This document shows positions 25,144-38,040 of a stretch of DNA of 64,000 bases, one piece after another. This stretch comes from Aspidiotus rigidus (taxonomy: Eukaryota > Arthropoda > Insecta > Hemiptera > Diaspididae), in contig JAVHKY010000001.1 of NCBI GenBank assembly GCA_035079385.1, forward strand, positions 7,503,501 to 7,567,500. Direction: 5' to 3'. The position numbers and the translations under genes were made by a program. The notes below the pieces were generated by a model that saw only the letters and a program-made list of their open reading frames with translations, did no database searches and was not told where the DNA came from. Numbering within the stretch: the stretch's first letter is position 1; every line of letters begins with the position of its first letter.

Positions 25144-26345
25144 GTTTTCGGTTAAACAACCATCATCGGAGCGTAAACGAAAGCGACTGAATCCAACATC
25201 AACAAAGACAGAGGGAGTTAACCAGAAGATCATGATTTAACCAGCGAGTCATCGAAGTTTGAATCATTCTCGTATACTAGCTCAATCAGACCCTCTTCAG
25301 GAATGAACCTGTTTAAAATCGTGAAGTCTTCATTATTCCGGTGTCGTATGATTTCTATATTTTCTAAAGCCAGCCGTTTAAAATATGAGTTCTCCCTATG
25401 GAGGAGGATACCAGAGCCCTCCTTGAATTTATGGCCACTCTCGAGTAGATGATCAGCAAAAGCCGACTCACCCAAATTACCCTTCTCCCACGCTTTTTTA
25501 TGCTCCTCAATTCTTATTTGGAGCTGACGCCCGGTCATCCCTATATAAATACCTGGGCAATCGTTGCAGGCTATACTGTATACCCCACTTCTCTCGACTG
25601 GAGGAATCGGATCCTTCAATTTCACAAATAAACTTTTTACAGTATTAATATTATAAAACGCCGGCCGGAACCCAAAAGGACCGAGTACCCGGAAAACTTC
25701 AACGAAAACCTGCCCAAGTAAGGGAGTTTAATCCAACGTTTTCTACTGTTATGCAAATCCCTAGGGAGGGAGGTGGTAGAATCGAGGCATTTTCTCGTAA
25801 GCCTACTTCGGACCATTAAATCAATGTCCACTCGAACTTGGTTCACTCTGGCCAGGTACTTAATCGTCCCTAGTTCCTTCTGGAAAGCATCCTGACTCAA
25901 GGAAATACTAGTCAGTCGATGTATCAAACTATTGAAGGTAGCGATCTTGTGTGCAGCGGGACAGAAAGATGACCCATGGATTGTTATATCAGTCGAAGTT
26001 TCTTTTCTATGAATACCAAATTCATGGACGCCATCTCTAATAAATATGGACAAATCCAAGAAATTTATTAATAATCCGCCAACTTCGAGAGTGAATTTTA
26101 TGGAAGGATATCGGCCATCTAAGTGAGAAAGGAACTCACTAAGGAGTTCCACTGGGCCAGTCCACGCGCACAATATGTCGTCTACATACCTATGCCAGTA
26201 AAAGATGTAATTTAGAAGTACCTGGCCCGAACAAAACAATTCGACTTCAAATCTGGACATGAAAACCTCCGATATTAATGAGCCCAAAGGGGACCCAATA
26301 GGGATCGCCACTTCTTCCGGGAATTCGAAAAATTTTCCCTCAAAT
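25144..26345 (-). mobile_element. Penelope-like element, RT palm plus GIY-YIG (PLE-B type)
   Basis: The minus-strand frame 26311-25637 starts at RT motif B (IPIGSPLGSLISEVFMSRFE). It has the catalytic YVDDILCAW motif intact and continues through the thumb (FTLEVGGLLINFLDL, HKIATFNSLIHRL). The frame 25625-25230 encodes the GIY-YIG nuclease (SGVYSIACNDCPGIYIGMTG, then RIEEHKKAW, ADHLLESGH). One frameshift separates them. Penelope-like elements copy RNA into DNA at a nicked target. This copy is 5'-truncated (no motif A). A hammerhead-like remnant is at its 3' end, 25144-25169. Confidence 0.9.
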
Positions 26346-26463
26346 TTACAAAAATTGGGAGTCCATCGAAACGTTGTACGTTTAAAAAAATATAGTGCGG
26401 GAAAAGCCTCTTTTTATTTTCAAAAACTGTGTCGTCCTTGCACGTATAAAAAGCTTTTTCATT

Positions 26464-26590
26464 AGATTAGAATATTTCAAGACGACTGCTAAAATATAAA
26501 AAGGGGGGCATGAAACATGATCTTTATTCATTTGGTTACTCCAGAAAATTTTTCCAAGTCCCCCTCCCATCATATATAGCTTGGAAAGCG
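26464..26590 (+). repeat. R1 repeat fragment
   Basis: aatatttcaagacgactg, then catgaaacatgatctttatt and the ccagaaaattttt end block match R1. One 45-bp satellite-like phrase (ccaagtccccctcccatcat) follows. Confidence 0.45.
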
Positions 26591-29500
26591 GGGCTTGTCA
26601 CGTCACAGTTTGATGACATCATAGGTCAGCCAAGGATCGTCACAATCTGATAACGTAGTAGACCAGTTTTTTCAATTCCCCCCCCCCCCCTATTATATGC
26701 CTGTTACATCACAATCTACATTTTTCGGTCCCTCATGCCCCGTCGAGAACAATTTACCGACATAATCGAGATTGGTATCTCTTTACTTTATATTTCTTTG
26801 CAAACGCCAAAAGACATATGCGCGATCGATGTTTTTCCACAAAGTGGAGAAATTTACTTGAACTATTTTTTTAACACAATGTATATCTGTATATCGAATA
26901 AACATTTCTAATATCTTTCAAAAGTACCGAATTCCAAAAAAGTAAGTGGGCGCTTCAGCGCGGCTATGAAAAATCTTAAAAGAACCTACGTTTTTATTTT
27001 ATTTTTCTCTCTCTCTCGCTCTTTTTTCATAGCCGCGTCGATTACGCGTAGTTGGAAATTATGAACTTGTACGTACGTAACTTGAAATCTGGTTATAAAA
27101 TTCAGCATTCTACATAATTATATTCAATATCTACCTCCAAACGCTGAAAATTGTAGCGATACGCGCTATTGCATTAAGTCGATACTCAACATGAATTGTA
27201 TTCTATAGGCCTATTTATTTTTCGAGTGCAACAAATGGTCGTCTAGCTTTCGCTCGAACCGAAAATGTTGGTGAAAAATGCTTTCCGCCTCGTTCTCGTA
27301 AATTCAGCATAAAATATAGATAGTTTTTTCCCCCTACGCAGTTTTTCATTAACTTGATCAAATTCACACTAGAAATACCTCGGATACTGTGATTTTTACA
27401 TTATTTTTGGGTGCGATCTGAATCGATAATACATCCCAGGGTTTTTACCGAAACAGATGTATACGTTCGTTTCGGAAACAAAGGGATTGTTGAGATATTT
27501 CATACGCTCCAGGAATTCAGCTTACTCCCTAATTTCGCGCGAACGTCTTCACTAAAATTATTTTGGCCTATATAATCGATTAGAAGCTCAACTTGAATCA
27601 TCGTCCGTTGGGACCAGCCGAACAGAGTTAAATTGCCGCATTATTTTCTTATCCTTCTTCTCTATAAGTTCATTTTGTACTTTCTTTTTTGGCCTTTCTA
27701 ATCTTTTCGATTTCGCAAATCAGATGAGAATGGAACGGAAAAAGATACGTTAGAACGAAGGATTAAAACCGGTACCCAATTAATGTTATAATTTTTGGAC
27801 TATAGGGTTTCGAGTACCTGTAACACTAATTCGAAATTATTTCAAAAATTTATGAAATCGAATAAGCATCTCGTCCTACATTATATGGTATATATTAATC
27901 CTCATTTCTCCTGTAAATTCTGCACGCTAAAACGCGAACAGTATTACAAAATAGAATAATACCTTGAAAATGGGTATTTCATACAAAAATTGGGTAAAGC
28001 GTAGAAAGTTTTTTGTAAAAGACGGAATATTTATGAACGAAGGAACCTACACGAATGAGTTAGTGACCAACGATCAATCGAACTTCCCGGCTCGTAATTT
28101 GAGAATTAGGAGTGAACATTTTTGGAAAAGACTAATAACCAGGAACAAGGTCGTTAGAAACTTTTCGAGTTATCAAACAGCAATAGAAGCTATGATACTC
28201 TTTCCCGCAAACTCGTCGCTTACTTTCTTCAGTTTTACATACAAACTTCGGTATTTTTAGAGCCTGTACAGCTAAGAATGTATCTTGAAAATGAAGAATG
28301 AGAAATGTTAAATTTTTTGAAGTTTTCATATCTCAGACTACAGAGCCTCGCTATCAAAAATTAATTACACTCCCGCATAAGAACGTTAAGATGACTACGA
28401 GGTTAAAATTATATTGGAATTCCTCCAGTCATATCGTAGGTCGGAGCTGAAGAATTCCGAATGAAAAATCTTTCAATTCCAAATCAAATTTTTCTGTGTT
28501 CAATTATACTCATTTTTCACCGATCACAATGTCATCCACTATTGCTCGAAAGTCGAAATTCTCCCATCTTCTGACTTCACGATGAGTAAATTTATTTTTT
28601 TTGAAATGGACTGAGAAACCCTCGAAAGATAGCACACGGAAAGGAAAACTACTTTTCAACCACTTCTCAATTATTTATGTGCTCGTTTCCAAATTCGAAG
28701 AAGAAATCAGATTTTACCGTAGGTGTTACGATTGTGCCCTCCGATGGGTCGATGTAGAGCTGAAGACATACGGGGCTCCCCCTTCATCTCGATATTAGGT
28801 TTGAGAACGGGCTAAATCGTTTTGTGTCGCTGGTTTTCCATTTATGCTTATAAGTCCTTCCTCTCAATCTTTAGAGTAGGGGAACCGTGAACCTTTTGAT
28901 TTGTGCCATTATCTTCCAACTGTCAAGTAGTTCAGGACTGTCAGCCCTTCTTTGGATTTCTTTGAGCGAAAATAGGATCAATAGTTTATTCTTTTCGTCA
29001 TACTCGCTAACTCTCCTTTCGATATCTGTCTCATTGGATGTCTCTCGGATTTTTAGTTCCTGAGGATGATCATTCTAAATCACTTGGGCGATTACCTTGG
29101 AAAAGTTTACAGAAGGAAAAACGTGTCTTGCGTAATAGTCCTCCTTCTTTGAATTTTGGAAATTTTAGTCTGGAGATTATAACGTCAGACCGTAAGGTGA
29201 CAGCACGGTTTTGAGAATTACGTCGAGTATATGAGTGATCCTTGCACATTTATGTAAATTTTCCCAATTGGTGTGAATTTAAGTAGATTTTTTAAAATTA
29301 CGTTAATTATAAGAAATTATTTTGGCGTCCTCAGATATAAACGTATTCTCGTGGGACAAATATCCTTGTCTTTAGAACGCTACGAGTATCGAACTCGACA
29401 GCGGGGAGAAATAATATGAAAATTAGAGCCGTCGACGCAGCTAGAAAACGAGTGTCATAGCCGAAGCCTTGAGTTCTATATTATTCAGTGTAGGGTGTAC

Positions 29501-30092
29501 GGATATTTGAGAAAATAAAAAAAAAAACAAAATGTAGAAAGTGGACCTAAGGGTCAAAAAAACAATGACTACCTATAATGGATTTTTTGGCAGTTTAGCT
29601 CCCTTCACTTACGGCACTACGAAAAGAAACGAGGAACTTCGCATTATTCCCGCATGCATCGTTTTCAGTATTACTCGTCTTTTCGCGCTTTTTCCCTTTC
29701 TCAAAATTAAAAAAAAGGCTCATATTTTTTATTCGTTCGCAGTAGTTTGATTTACAGAGGATTCACGAACTTCAAAAAGTAAGTCCACTTGAATTTCATT
29801 TCTCCATAAGGGAGAATATACCAGTCTGAATATTTTAACCTGCAAGAAAATATTCACTAGCAATAGTAGAGTTGGAAAGCTAGCTGAAAACCGAAAGTTC
29901 AAACCCAAAAGCCAAAAAATTTCAAGACCAACCATTCGGAAGCTAAAAAAGAAAACAATCGAGTCAAAAGCCGAAAGCTGTACTTATTCAGCTTTTTTAG
30001 TTTTTAACAGGCTTATAGGAAAGGTTGGGTACATAGACGCGTAACGGAACACAAAATATCATCACAGACTATTACAGGTATAATCGAATATA

Positions 30093-31345
30093 ATTTTTTT
30101 GACGTGGAACACGTCTTGTATATCGAGGAGGTATTTCTGAAAAATCGAGCATAATCCAGCGACAGATAAAAACGATAGATTTAAAAACGACAGGTTTTCC
30201 ATAGCATCCCATGTTAGGTAGCAACAGATTTCAGGTAGCTAAAAAGGTAGGCCCCCTGGCGAGGCGCATATAGACCTTTTCAATTCTAAAGATAATCTCA
30301 CTTCCTTTGAGTTTCTCCTTCACCTTCCTTCAAAGAGGTAGGGTAAGGGGAATAAATGAGAAATTTTGTAACTCGTTCAACAGAAAATAATCAGTGCGAA
30401 CGTGCGCGTACGTCCGTGCACATCTCTACCCTGTGGGTGATTCAGAAATTTGCAAGTACACCCCGCATGGTGAATTCAAAATTTGCGTGCGTCCGTGCAA
30501 ATGACCTTGGGACTTGGAAAAATTTCGAAATCCACAGCAGGAAGTCGAAAGGCGGAAGCCCAAAATATTTTATATCAGACTTATGCTAAACCGAGATAGG
30601 GACCGAGAAAGAGGGCGAACGAGCGGAGCGAGTGAGCCCCACGAAAGCCGATACCTCAAAATATTTCTCATAGAAGACTTAAATTTTCTCATACCGTTCC
30701 AATACAACAGAAAGACAGGGGGCGAACGAGCGGAGCGAGTGAGCCCCACGAAAGGTTACCTCAAAATATTTCTCATAGAGGACTTAAATTTTTCATACCA
30801 TTCCAACACAACAGCAAGACAGGGGGCGAACGAGCGGAGTCGATACGTCAAAACATTTCTGATAAAGGCGATACCTCACATTTCTCATAGAAGACTTGAA
30901 TTTTCTCATACCACTGAATACAATAGGTGATACCTCAAAATATTTCTCATACAAGACTTATACGACGCCAAGGTAGGTAACGGGGTAAACGAGTAATATC
31001 TCACGAACACTTGACCTAGTAGAAGCCTAGACTAAAATATTTCAAGATCACTGATAAAATATAAACATGAAACATGATCTTCATTTATTTGGCTATGCCA
31101 GAAATTTTTTTGGACTCAAGTTTACCAGGGTCATTATACTCAATTCAATCATAGTTTCTAGATCTAAATCCATAAGCGCAATTAGAGAAGTAAAATTATA
31201 ATATGAAACTCGAGGAATATATAATCTTACTTTCTTTAAGCCTCTCCTTCTCCTTCCTCTAAGAAGGTGGGGTAAATGGAATAAATGAGAAATTCATCGC
31301 AAAATAGTCTTATATATGTACTATGAAAGACATGAAATATGATAT
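30093..31345 (+). repeat. R1 dispersed repeat, copy 3
   Basis: The most complete R1 copy. Its middle contains two to three tandem units of about 107 bp with gggggcgaacgagcggagcg and cctcaaaatatttctcat. It ends abruptly at gacatgaaatatgat, where the other copies continue. Confidence 0.7.
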
Positions 31346-31699
31346 AAATTTGGTCCAAAAATATAAAATAATAATAAATCAGTAAGAAATTAATAAAAAT
31401 AGTAAAAATAATAATAAAATTTTGGTCTGAAATAAATAAACTGAAATAAACACGTCAAAGGAACAACTAAATCGAAAAATAAATCGCATCAAAATTACGA
31501 AGAAGGTTACAATGAAAATTAATAGAATTAAAACGATCAAGAAGAAACCAGCGATAATAAGACGAGTATACAGCGACCGGTTTCGAAAAGGCGATGCTGA
31601 CCATCTTCAGGCAACTGAAGAAGATAGAGATGAACATACGAGAAGATGATGCCATCTTAGACAATCACGACGTGTGAGCCTGGGAGAAATCGAGGAAAC

Positions 31700-32656
31700 G
31701 ACGGCTTCCTTAACGAAATTAAACGAGGAACACAGGGAACCTGTTTTATGAGTCAAATGGGATTTGGTATTGCAAATTCAAGGAAGCCTAGACCTAGATA
31801 AAGCTAGTATAAAGAAGGCCTAGACCTACTATGAGCCTAGTGTAATATAGTTTGAGAGTCTAAATTTTTCTCGAATCTCCAGCTACATATGATAGCTCGA
31901 CAGTTGAAATTTTTCCAAGTCCCTTTCATATCATATATAGCTCGAGAGTCGAAATTTTTCCAAGTCCCTCTCCTATCATATATGGCTCGAGAGTCGAAAT
32001 TTTAACAGGGAACCTGTTTTATGGGGGGCTTTTTGAGAAATTTGCCGTGCGCCGTCCGCTGTCCGGTAAAAAAATTGGAAAAATTTCGACTCTCGAGCCA
32101 TATATGATAGGTGAGGGACTTGGAAAAAATTTCGACTCTCGAGCTATAGATGATAGGAGGGGAACTTAGAAAAATTTCGACTCTCGAGCTATATATGATA
32201 GGAGGGGGACTTAGAAAAATTTCGACTCTCGAGCTATATATGAAAGGAGGGGGACTTGAAAAAATTTCCATTCTCGAGCTATATATGATAGGAGAGGGAC
32301 TTGGAAAAATTTCGACTCTCGAGCTATATATGATGGGAGGGGGACTTAGAAATATTTCAACTCTCGAGCTATCATATATAGCGGGAGATTCGAGAAAAAT
32401 TTAGATTCTCAAACTATATTATACTAGGCTTATAGCGGGTCTAGGCCTTCTTTATACTAGCTTTATCTAGGTCTAGGCTTCCTTGAATTTTCAATACCAA
32501 ATTCCCATTGACTCATAAAACAGGTTCTCTGCGTTCCTCGTTTAACTTCGTTAAGGAAGCCGTCGTTTTTTCTAAGTATTTTGATGGACGGCGCACGGCT
32601 TACGGCGCACGGCAAATTTCTTAAAAAGCCCCCCATAAAACAGGTTCCCTGTTAAA
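31700..32656. mobile_element. R3 element(s) with interleaved inverted repeats around a satellite block
   Basis: Repeat A (31700-31793, starting gacggcttccttaacgaaat) is inverted at 32472-32565. Repeat B (32002-32070, aacagggaacctgttttatg followed by GGGGGGC) is inverted at 32584-32656. The order is A, B, 45-bp satellite, A', B'. B-array-A' also occurs at 46734-48473, and a short B...A' pair lies at 34731-35130, so B...A' looks like the real element and A is a second copy. No protein is encoded. Class unknown. Confidence 0.6.
32066..32420. repeat. 45-bp satellite block
   Basis: About seven monomers of the family seen at 46818-48384 (ggacttagaaaaatttcgac plus tctcgagctatatatgatag), lying between the R3 repeats B and A'. 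Decayed monomers extend back to about 31880. Confidence 0.85.
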
Positions 32657-33358
32657 AGAACCGCGAAATTGGTGAAACAAAGGTGGCCGTTAAATCATTT
32701 AGAGTTTTTGTGCGCCACAACCGTTTTAGCCTCCTCTAAATGATTCATTAGTCTTCCCTTCGAGCAATGGTGTATAGAATTTTCCAAGAAACTTTTTCAA
32801 ACCTATGTTGGGACTCCAAACGGCGTTTACCCATTGCCGATTCGGATGGTTTCTTAGTGTTGAATGCTGAACGATGATCTGATAAGCGCGAAGAAAAGGA
32901 TCTTTCAGTTTGCCAATATACACAGTTTGGCAGTCTGTAAAGGATAACTGGTACACTCCAGACCGTTTTCCAGGAGGAATTGGATCCTTCAGGTTCAGAA
33001 GAGTGTTGATTGTGAGGACTGGGCGAAAAGCGACTTTATAGCCATATTTCTTTAGTATGGTTGCCAGTCTATTAGAAGGAGAACCGTAAAAAGGGAGGCT
33101 GATTCATTTAGAACGATGACTAGTATCTTGCTGCTGAGTAGGATGAGACGCTGATAGCATTTCTAGGCTTTTCCTTCGTACCATTTTAGTGACGCATCGA
33201 CAGGGAAACCAGTAATGTGATGCAATAGACTGAATGATGTCGATTTCGGAATCACGAGCCGAAGCGGAAAGAGGGAAGGAGAGAAGGTGGTGAATAGCGG
33301 AATTCAAGGCGGCCATCTTACGGGCTCTCGTATGAAGAGAACAATTGGAAATAGAAAT

Positions 33359-33977
33359 ACAGTAAGACCCCGTTTATCTGTGCCCGGATCATCCGCTATC
33401 CGCATTATTCGCGGTAGGTTTCGACTAACACTTTTTATCTCTTAATGCACGTACATACATGTTCATACGTACAGTACATTCAAACATGTGAATTTACTTA
33501 TTCGAAGACTAGAAACGACAGGAATGACCGCATACGTATACATACATTGAATACATATTCTATACTGTATGTGTACCGTTCATACATTGTAGTCAGTTGA
33601 ATTTCAGTTTTGGTACAATACTATTGTATGAACGTGTATGTACATGCATTTGTATCTGAAAACAGCTGGTACATATGTACAGTACATACATACAGTAGAT
33701 ATTAAATGAATTTTTAGTAGTCAGCCTTATCCGCGGTTTTTCTTATCCGCGCCTACCGACCGCCACCTTACCGCGGATAAACGGGGTCTTACTGTAAACA
33801 ACTAAAAAATGATTTTGCATACCATATATAACAAACTTTTATTTCCGCTTAACGCGTGGCTATTGAGCCGACACGCGTTAAGCGGAAATAAAAGTTTGTT
33901 ATATACGGTATGCAAAATCATTTTTTAGTTGTTTATTTGTAGAGTGCCGTAAAAATGTTCACCTTGACTGTTCAACG
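33359..33977. mobile_element. hairpin element with 13-bp target duplication, itself holding a MITE
   Basis: The direct repeat tggaaatagaaat at 33346-33358 and 33978-33990 flanks this insertion in the PLE. Without the MITE at 33360-33794 the element is an inverted repeat with 63-bp arms (33796-33858 and 33872-33934, one mismatch seen), a 13-nt loop and a one-sided 43-nt tail (33935-33977). Removing it rejoins the PLE reading frame around GISIS. It has no coding sequence. Confidence 0.85.
33360..33794. mobile_element. Tc1/mariner-superfamily MITE (pogo/Tigger-like TIRs)
   Basis: TIRs of about 19 bp, cagtaagaccccgtttatc and its complement, are flanked by TA on both sides (33358-33359 and 33795-33796). 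The 435-bp interior is AT-rich with many catac/gtac phrases and no transposase. The TA duplication and CAGT-type end fit pogo/Tigger elements. Confidence 0.85.
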
Positions 33978-34804
33978 TGGAAATAGAAATTCCCGTGAAA
34001 GTACTCTTCCTGGGAATTGCAAATTTTGTAGAGAGGCTTGAAAGACCAGGCACTAGACGAATGGTTGAATCTAGGTGATTTAGGCAGTCGTTGCCAATTT
34101 CGATCGTAAATTGCATAGACGGATGAAATTCGTTGAGTTTGCAGTGATGTTGGTGGAGAGACTCGTCCGTGCTATGCCGTATGCACAGTATGCCGTCTAT
34201 GTAGCGAGAGTAATGGAGAAGATGGCCTTCGTCGAACTCATTAGGTAGGATCTGTTCCTCCAATTGAGACATGAAAACATCAGCGACTAAAGCAGACAAG
34301 GGACCGCCCATAGGCAACCCGTCGGGGAACCGGTACGTTTTCCCTCGGAAGTAGCTGAAGGATGTTGTCTTTTAGGCACAGAAGTAGCAGTTTCTCAAAT
34401 TCCTTGCATATATCGTTGGGAGTACCAATCCTGTGGAGCAATTCTAGTATGATGTTAATGGTATAGAGAACTCGAATCTTGGTGAACATGCTCATCACGT
34501 CAAAAGAGATGAGACGAGATTGCAGAGGAAAGGATTGCGATGCGAGACTATGCGCCAGCTCAACAGAGTTCTTAACGTTTCTACAAGGCGAGAATCCAGA
34601 AAAAAAAAATGCTTATTTGATTACACCTGTGATAGTTGTGATGATATTTCCTATTCCATTACGTGTCTATGTACTCAACCATTCCTATAATAAGATGGCT
34701 CGTAGTGTTGAGGACTCTACCTCCTTTATTTTTAACAGGGAACCTGTTTTATTGGCGGTGGGGGGGTTGAAGAAAAATGACGGATATCAGGTGTCGGCCG
34801 TCGC

Positions 34805-34950
34805 CCAGCAAAACGTGGGACTTAAATTTTAACCTCGGAGCTATATATGATGGGAGGGGGCCTGTGAAAAATTTCTATCTCAGAACTATAGGTGATAGGA
34901 GAGGGGCTTGGAAAAATTTCGACTCTCAAGCCATTATACTCGTATATGAT
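34805..34950. repeat. decayed 45-bp satellite block
   Basis: Three to four diverged monomers (ttttaacctcggagctatat, gataggagaggggcttgg, gactctcaagccatt) between R3 repeat B (34731) and A' (to about 35130). Confidence 0.7.
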
Positions 34951-35204
34951 AGGAAAGAAAAGAACTTTAAAATTCTTACTTTCAAGCTATGTACACCATA
35001 ATACGAGGGACTCAGGAAGACTTAAGAATCTTCAGGATTTCGATTCGAAATCAATCTTGATACCAAAACTAATTCGATCCATAGAACAGGCTCCCTGTGT
35101 TCCTCGTTCAAATTCGTTAAGGAAGCCGTCGTTTTTCTATTGATCGTTTATTTGGATGTACGTAAAAGTTTGTACGGCAGAGCAGAGCAGTGTATTGTAG
35201 CTAC

Positions 35205-35780
35205 AGCCGAAAGCTAAATCCAAAAACCGATAAATAGCTGTACCACAAAACTGGAAGCTGAAAACTACCTACCTGTTGCTTACAGTATCAGAAAGACAGA
35301 CAAAAGCTATATACAGCTCTTTAAAAGCTTTTCAACAAAAAAATATTTTTCTGTAGGAGATGCATATAAAAAAGAGAGAGTATCAACTCGACGTTTCCAA
35401 ATTCCAAGTATCCAACTGACAACCATAACCGCGTAATCAATTACTCAGTGCATTGTCGCTAGCCGAAAGCTAAGTCCAAAAGTCGACGAATAGCTGTATC
35501 TTTACGTAAAAATTGGAAACTGAAAGCTAGCTAGTTTTTTCTTACAGTATCAGAAAGCCAGCCAAAGGCTATTTTTTTCAAGGTCATAAGTCTAAGCCGA
35601 GAGTGTAAGCCGAATCATTCATTACCTCTTCAGGATAAAAAAAAAGAATTTTGAAAAAAGTTGAAAGCCGAAAGCTGTGAAAGAAATAAGGTGGAAGCCA
35701 AAAGTGTTATATTGCAGAATGAGAGCTAAAAGCCGGTAGCGAAAGTTTTATCATCCAGCTTTCCAGTTACTAGATTCTGA
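35205..35780. repeat. degenerate repeats with gccgaaagct phrases
   Basis: 35208-35320 and 35457-35565 are two copies of the same unit (agccgaaagctaa, then aatagctgta, then cttacagtatcagaaag). Further gccgaaagc phrases follow to 35780 and also occur at 29880-29980. Confidence 0.6.
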
Positions 35781-36139
35781 TGACGTCATTCCACACCAAA
35801 AACCACAGCACTTGCTATTAATATTGGAAAGTTGGAGACTAAGTCCCATACAAAATGGAGTCCAGTTAGGGTATCTCCTATTATAGTGTCTTATTCTAGT
35901 ATTATTTGGGCGAAGAAATATCAAACGGAGGAGAAGTAGACGTGCAGAATAAAATAAGCAAGTTCCTCAAAGTAAACGGTCTAATAAATAGAGTACTATA
36001 AGACCCAACAAAACTACTTGCGAAACAAAACTGCCAGTGTACAATACACTGGCGCACAGTTGCCGGAAATCGAAAAAAGGTGAACTTAATTCATTACTTC
36101 CTCGTAGTAGCTCATAAAACAGTAAAGACGACTATCTGG

Positions 36140-36700
36140 AACGTATTTTGGTCGGTGAATTCATTTTTGCGGTCATTTTCATGCCAACCCCTCACCAGAG
36201 GGAGCCACAAGGGGGCTGAACGCTGTTAAAATTTTGAAGTAATATTTCTCGCGTACTTCAGTGGATAAAAAGTGAGGTAGGGGGGTTTTTTAGGTCGCTG
36301 AATTCATTTTTGCAGTTACTTTTAAGGTAACCCCTCATTAAAAGATGCCACAGGGGGCAAGCACCTTCTAAATTTGAGATACATAATACTTTCTTCGTAA
36401 TTTATTAGCTAAGATGCTACTTAGGGGGTTTTTTTGGTCGCTAAATTCATTTTCGAAGTTAATTTCAATGTAACCCCTCACTAAAAGGTGCCACAAGGGG
36501 TAAACACCTTCTAAATTCGAAATATATAATACTTTCTTGCTAATTCATTGAATAAAATGCCATTTAAAGTTTTCTTGGGGTAGGTAAATTCATTTTTCGA
36601 CATATTTCAAAGTTACTCCTCTATGTACAGGTGCCGCAGGGGGTCAACACCTCTACAACTTCAAATACTACTTTTTTCATAATTTGTTAGGTCAGATGTT
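36140..36700. repeat. four diverged tandem units of about 140 bp
   Basis: Each unit contains aattcattttt, then aacccctca, gccacaaggggg, and an aaatt...aatactttcttc stretch. Starts are near 36150, 36287, 36435 and 36577. No coding potential is visible. Confidence 0.65.
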
Positions 36701-37639
36701 AAAAGGCAAGATTCTTCTAAATTGCTGAAATTATTTTCCAGTTAATTTCTCCAAAATTGGTATCACAGAAGCTGGCCATTGAAAGAAAAACTTTTTTCTG
36801 TCCTCTAAAAAGCTATTAATGAAGCGAAGACCTAAAGCGTGAGAAAAGTTGATAAATAAAAACAAAAAGAGGTTGTTAACAGAGGAGAAATATGATAAAT
36901 TATTATTTTTAAATTTCATCCAGTAATAGTCGACATAATATCAAAATAATTAAAAACACTTCGCACTAAAAACAATAAAAATACTGAACAAAATGGAAAA
37001 ATAAATTCAGTTCGATTGCTAATAAAGAATAAAACACGCAATAAGTACATCGTATGCACAATTGCACATCATCTAATGCTCAAAACACACGAAGAAGAAA
37101 AAAGAGTACACCTTGCGCGTTGCATTAGTGCCGCGTCAGCGGAATTCGCCATTTTGAACGAGCGTAGCAGCCGGAGTGGCGGCTAGAGGCAAGCGGGAGC
37201 GGGCGAGACGGAAGGCATTGACCTCACTGAACATAACCCGACCCACCGGAACGCGACCTGACGCGACCTACTAAAGTAAATCAATCAATTTGACATTTAG
37301 CCCCTTAAAATCGTGAGGATAGGCAACTTTACATCCATACGAGCAAATAATTTAGTATGGTGTTTTTTAATACCCTTTCGTGCAGGAATTGTGCAAAACC
37401 TGAACAATTCTATGAAATTACATGATTTTTCATCGCAAAAGCGATTTAGTGAATTTTTAGATTTCTGAAATTATGAGCTTGTAAAGTGGTAACACTGACA
37501 CTCTGGGATTTTGCAAATGGAGGAAAAGACAAAGGGTTCTATTAGCAACCAAATTTCATTTGTTTCCAAGTCCCCCAAGAACCTTCATTTTTTGATTAAA
37601 GTTCACCTTTTTTCAATTTCCGACCACTGTGTGGCGGCG

Positions 37640-38040
37640 CCTATGCTGACGTATGCAGGTCAGAGATATGGACACTCAGAAAAACAGATAAGAAACGAAT
37701 CGAAGCTGCGGAGATGAGATACCTCCAAAGAACGGCTAGCGGCTGGCCTTGCTTTGAGAGATAGAAAGACATCAGAGGAAATAAGAAACTTGCTGAAGAA
37801 AACATCGGTAACACAGCGAATAAAAATGTACGGAAGAAAATGGAAAGAGAACGATCGCCGAAGGTGGTTTCGAAATACTTTCTAAAGAAAAGGGACCAAC
37901 AGGAAGACCAAGACAGAGGATTTTGGGCACATCGGGAGATCCTCACTAGGTTTAACCCGAAACGGAGGCGACGACGAAATTATCAATTGTCTCGCTGTTA
38001 TCAAACTAGGCTGTCAACGCTCACCTTAAATACCTTTTAG
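37640..38040 (+). pseudogene. LINE ORF C-terminal fragment
   Basis: The + strand reads GQRYGHSEKQIRNESKLRR, then RLAAGLALRDRKTSEEIRN, then RIKMYGRKWKENDRRRWF. This resembles the post-RT region of RTE/CR1-type LINE proteins (GSETWTLTK...E..FLRR.AG.TLRDR.R..EIR). Stops interrupt it, and no RT core lies nearby. Confidence 0.6.

Larger units (their letters stand above)
32640..34590 (-). mobile_element. Penelope-like element fragment with nested insertion
   Basis: From 34590 downward the minus strand encodes RT motif A (LISFDVMSMFTKI), motif B (MPMGGPLSALVADVFMSQLE) and motif C as YIDG in place of YIDD, so the second catalytic Asp is lost. After the insertion at 33359-33977 the frame resumes with ARKMAALNSAIHHLLSFP. 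At 33000-32726 a GIY-YIG domain follows (SGVYQLSFTDCQTVYIGKLK). Several frameshifts are present. A dead copy of a third PLE family. Confidence 0.85.

Noticed and set aside
31574..31611. Hammerhead-like gaccggtttcg...cttcagg motif (minus)
   Set aside because: The outer motif matches the others, but the stem bases do not pair convincingly and no element limits could be drawn around it.
37100..37265. GC-richer stretch with CpG dinucleotides, possible promoter
   Set aside because: No core promoter element or downstream gene was recognised. It lies inside the long NOS intron.
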